From: CAIVAT01 sp964455285
GTDB lineage: Bacteria > Bacteroidota > Bacteroidia > Bacteroidales > FEN-979
NCBI GenBank assembly: GCA_964455285.1
Contig: CAYVVG010000043.1
Coordinates: 1-34,513 of the forward strand
Reading direction: 5' to 3'
Length of the DNA stretch: 34,513 bases
Shown: one piece after another, positions 32,612 through 34,513 of the stretch
How positions within the stretch are numbered: position 1 is the first letter of the stretch
Layout of the letters: every line of letters begins with the position of its first letter
Translations under genes and position numbers: made by a program
Notes under the pieces: model-generated
Told to the model about the DNA's origin: nothing
The model's database searches: none
What the model saw: the letters and a program-made list of their open reading frames with translations, nothing else

Positions 32612-33598
32612 TCACGCCATGTTGGCGGCGTTCAGGTTGATCTTTTCGATGACTTTGTAGGCCACTTCCAGTGCGCTGTACCCGTCGTTGATGGTGACCA
32701 TCGGCACGGTGTTGTTGACGATGGCCGAACGGAAACTCTCCAGCTCGGTCAGGATGGCGTTGAGCGGTTTTACTTCCGGGCGGTCAAAGCTGATCTGCCG
32801 GTTTCCCTTTCCCGGGCCGAGCTCGAGGAGGAACCCCTCCGGGGTCTCTCCCTCGGGAACTTCCTCGATCCTGACCACCTCGAGCTCTTTCTTCAGAAAG
32901 TCGACCGAGATGTAAGCATCACGCTGGAAGAACCTCGACTTGCGCATGTTTTTTAACGAGATACGGCTGGCGGTGAGGTTGGCCACACAGCCGTTATCGA
33001 ACTCGATGCGGGCGTTGGCGATGTCGGGCGTGTCGCTCACGATGGCTACGCCGCTGGCGCTGATCTTGCGGATGTTGCTCCTGACCACGCTCAGGATGAT
33101 GTCGATGTCGTGGATCATCAGGTCGAGGATCACAGGCACGTCGGTGCCCCGGGGGTTGAACTGGGCCAGGCGGTGGCTTTCGATGAACATGGGACGCCGG
33201 ATGACGGCCTCGGCGGCCAGGAATGCCGGGTTGAAGCGCTCCACATGCCCCACCTGTACCTTCACGTTGGCCTCGCGGGCGATCTTGATGAGTTCGCGCG
33301 CCTCATCGAGGGTGGTCACGATGGGTTTCTCGATGAATACGTGTTTGCACTTCTTCAGGGCCTTTGCGGCACATTCGAAATGACGGACAGTGGGGGTGAC
33401 AATGTCCACCACATCCACAGCGTCGATCAGCCCGTCGAGCGAATCCCACTTCCGGATACCAAACTCCTGCTCGGTTTTCGCCGCATTCTCGTCGTCGGGA
33501 TCATAAAACCCGACCAGGTCGTAACCGGCGATTTCCTTGATGCACTTCAGGTGGATCTTTCCCAGGTGTCCCGCTCCCAGCACTCCGATCTTCAGCAT
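32612..33598 (-). CDS. Gfo/Idh/MocA-family NAD(P)-dependent oxidoreductase
   Basis: The 328-residue protein begins with a Rossmann fold (MLKIGVLGAGHLGKIH) and has the family's EKPI motif (90-93) and VGHVERFNPA (116-125). The substrate domain includes LMIHDIDIILS (160-170) with the conserved His/Asp. The substrate is probably a nucleotide sugar or other sugar, as in related GnnA-like enzymes, and the downstream sugar transferase supports this, but the exact reaction is not shown. The ATG lies 16 bases after a -7 box. Confidence 0.9.
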   Translation of the reverse strand: MLKIGVLGAGHLGKIHLKCIKEIAGYDLVGFYDPDDENAAKTEQEFGIRKWDSLDGLIDAVDVVDIVTPTVRHFECAAKALKKCKHVFIEKPIVTTLDEARELIKIAREANVKVQVGHVERFNPAFLAAEAVIRRPMFIESHRLAQFNPRGTDVPVILDLMIHDIDIILSVVRSNIRKISASGVAIVSDTPDIANARIEFDNGCVANLTASRISLKNMRKSRFFQRDAYISVDFLKKELEVVRIEEVPEGETPEGFLLELGPGKGNRQISFDRPEVKPLNAILTELESFRSAIVNNTVPMVTINDGYSALEVAYKVIEKINLNAANMA

Positions 33599-33614
33599 AG
33601 TAGATTTTTTTTTG

Positions 33615-33622
33615 CAAAGTTA
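33615..33622 (-). promoter_or_regulatory. -7 promoter box for the Gfo/Idh gene
   Basis: TAACTTTG on the minus strand matches TAnnTTTG, 16 bases before the ATG at 33598. Confidence 0.5.
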
Positions 33623-33646
33623 GGCTTTTACCCTTACTGAAATTAG

Positions 33647-33654
33647 TATTTTCG
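33647..33654 (+). promoter_or_regulatory. Near-consensus -7 box for pcm
   Basis: TATTTTCG matches TAnnTTTG in seven of eight positions and lies 25 bases before the ATG at 33680. The intergenic region is AT-rich and serves two divergent genes. Confidence 0.35.
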
Positions 33655-33679
33655 TGAAAAATTTAACAGGGAAAACCGA

Positions 33680-34348
33680 ATGACGACAACCAAACCGGTC
33701 GATTCATACAGGCACCAGGGAATGAGAAAGTTGCTGGTGCAGAACCTCCGGCTGAAAGGGATCTCCGACGCCCAGGTGCTGAGCGCCATGGAGATAGTCC
33801 CACGCCACTATTTCTTCGACTCCTCCTTCCTGGAATATGCTTACGAGGACAAGCCCTTCCCCATCGGGGCCGGGCAAACCATCTCGCAGCCTTATACCGT
33901 TGCGTTCCAGAGCCAGCTGCTGCAGGTAAGGAAAGGCGACAAGGTGCTGGAGATCGGCACCGGTTCGGGATACCAGGCCTGCATCCTCGCCGAGATGGGA
34001 GCCAAAGTCTTCACCATCGAACGGCAGAAAAGCCTTTACGACCGCACCAGCCCTTACCTGCGTGTGGTCGGCTATCCAACCGTCAAAACCTTTTTCGGCG
34101 ATGGCTACAAAGGGCTGCCGGCGTTCGCCCCCTTCGACCGGGTGATCGTCACCGCAGCCGCCCCCTATATCCCCGACCCCCTGCTCGAACAGCTGAAAGT
34201 AGGCGGGATCCTGGTCATCCCGGTGGGCGCCGGCGATGTCCAGACCATGACCACCCTCACGAAAGTCTCGGCCAACACCTTCGAAAAGACCGGCCATGGC
34301 GCCTTCCGGTTTGTGCCCATGCTGGAAGACAAGGCCCGGGAAGCATGA
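33680..34348 (+). CDS. pcm: Protein-L-isoaspartate O-methyltransferase
   Basis: The enzyme methylates isoaspartyl residues in damaged proteins, starting their repair. The 222-residue protein shows the family's IGAGQTISQPYTVAFQSQL (62-80), the SAM-binding motif KVLEIGTGSGYQACILAEMG (88-107), the post-I loop TIERQ and FFGDGYKG. Length and order are normal. It stands alone between a divergent Gfo/Idh gene and a repeat-rich region. Confidence 0.95.
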   Translation: MTTTKPVDSYRHQGMRKLLVQNLRLKGISDAQVLSAMEIVPRHYFFDSSFLEYAYEDKPFPIGAGQTISQPYTVAFQSQLLQVRKGDKVLEIGTGSGYQACILAEMGAKVFTIERQKSLYDRTSPYLRVVGYPTVKTFFGDGYKGLPAFAPFDRVIVTAAAPYIPDPLLEQLKVGGILVIPVGAGDVQTMTTLTKVSANTFEKTGHGAFRFVPMLEDKAREA

Positions 34349-34357
34349 TGAATAATC

Positions 34358-34455
34358 GAATAATCGATTAACGATCTGTGAATTCCGATCGGACAATCAC
34401 TTCGTAAAACAAAAATCGGACAGAAAGGACTCATTGTTCGAATATTCGATTGTTC
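34358..34455. repeat. Dispersed intergenic element, copy 2
   Basis: The 20-base core AATCGATTAACGATCTGTGA (34362-34381) is identical to that at 29300-29319. CAAAAATCG (34410-34418) and TATTCGATTGTTC (34443-34455) follow in the same order, with about 15 extra bases between the last two. The left end is GAATAATCGA, nearly the inverse of the right end TCGATTGTTC. Confidence 0.72.
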
Positions 34456-34485
34456 GAGTATTGAGTCCACTCCGAAAAGTCAATC

Positions 34486-34510
34486 TACCCACCCCTAGCC
34501 CCTCCCTACC
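34486..34510 (+). repeat. C-rich intergenic repeat, copy 2 (at window edge)
   Basis: TACCCACCCCTAGCCCCTCC followed by CTACC resembles the motif at 29127-29153. In that place the motif precedes the AT-rich element; here it follows it. It may continue past the window edge. Confidence 0.55.
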
Positions 34511-34513
34511 AGT

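Overview
The window looks like chromosomal DNA of a GC-rich, anaerobic, fermentative member of the Bacteroidota. Evidence for the phylum: TAnnTTTG-type -7 promoter boxes lie in front of about ten genes, there are families typical of this phylum (DUF5916, DUF5723, GYDIA-type GHMP kinase, lipoproteins with Bacteroidota-style lipoboxes), and the intergenic regions carry palindromes and short satellites. Evidence for anaerobic metabolism: the [FeFe]-hydrogenase maturase HydG, a CoA-acylating aldehyde dehydrogenase of the AdhE type and a carbamate kinase. No phage, integrase, IS transposase or CRISPR array is visible. High GC produces long antisense open frames, which were discarded.

Layout. 1-262 (minus): start of an ECF sigma factor, cut by the window edge. 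383-1270: EamA transporter. 1311-4973: tight operon hydG / TM1266-type regulator / six-TM PAS histidine kinase / second TM1266-type regulator. 4960-5904 (minus): carbamate kinase. 5969-6874: second EamA transporter, interrupted by four 19-bp direct repeats. 6953-10054: lipoprotein plus DUF5723 outer-membrane protein. 10078-12703: mtaB, inositol-monophosphatase family protein and macro-domain protein, overlapping one another. 12774-15206: DUF5916 protein. 15193-20452 (minus): five-gene isoprenoid operon, in transcription order idi-2, HMG-CoA reductase, GYDIA GHMP kinase (probable phosphomevalonate kinase), diphosphomevalonate decarboxylase, mevalonate kinase. 20597-22783: soluble four-PAS histidine kinase, transcribed divergently from the isoprenoid operon and paralogous to the kinase in the hydG operon. 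22866-22938 (minus): tRNA-Gly(CCC). 22965-26298 (minus): ABC-F ATPase and acetaldehyde dehydrogenase. 26401-29124: ICMT/PEMT-like membrane protein and an S9 peptidase lipoprotein. 29125-29447: repeat-filled intergenic region. 29448-30218: SIR2 deacylase. 30174-33598 (minus): polyprenyl-phosphate sugar transferase, lipoprotein, Gfo/Idh oxidoreductase. 33680-34348: protein-L-isoaspartate methyltransferase, followed by a second copy of an intergenic repeat.

How the genes fit together. The hydG operon links H-cluster assembly to a membrane sensor kinase through two small ferredoxin-fold proteins. This is the best candidate here for an uncharacterised regulatory system. The isoprenoid operon covers every mevalonate-pathway step from HMG-CoA to IPP/DMAPP; HMG-CoA synthase is not in the window. 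The most unusual DNA-level features are the in-frame 19-bp repeat array in the second EamA gene, which could act as a phase switch, the 8-bp satellite that encodes the C-terminal tail of mevalonate kinase, and a dispersed intergenic element with inverted-repeat ends.
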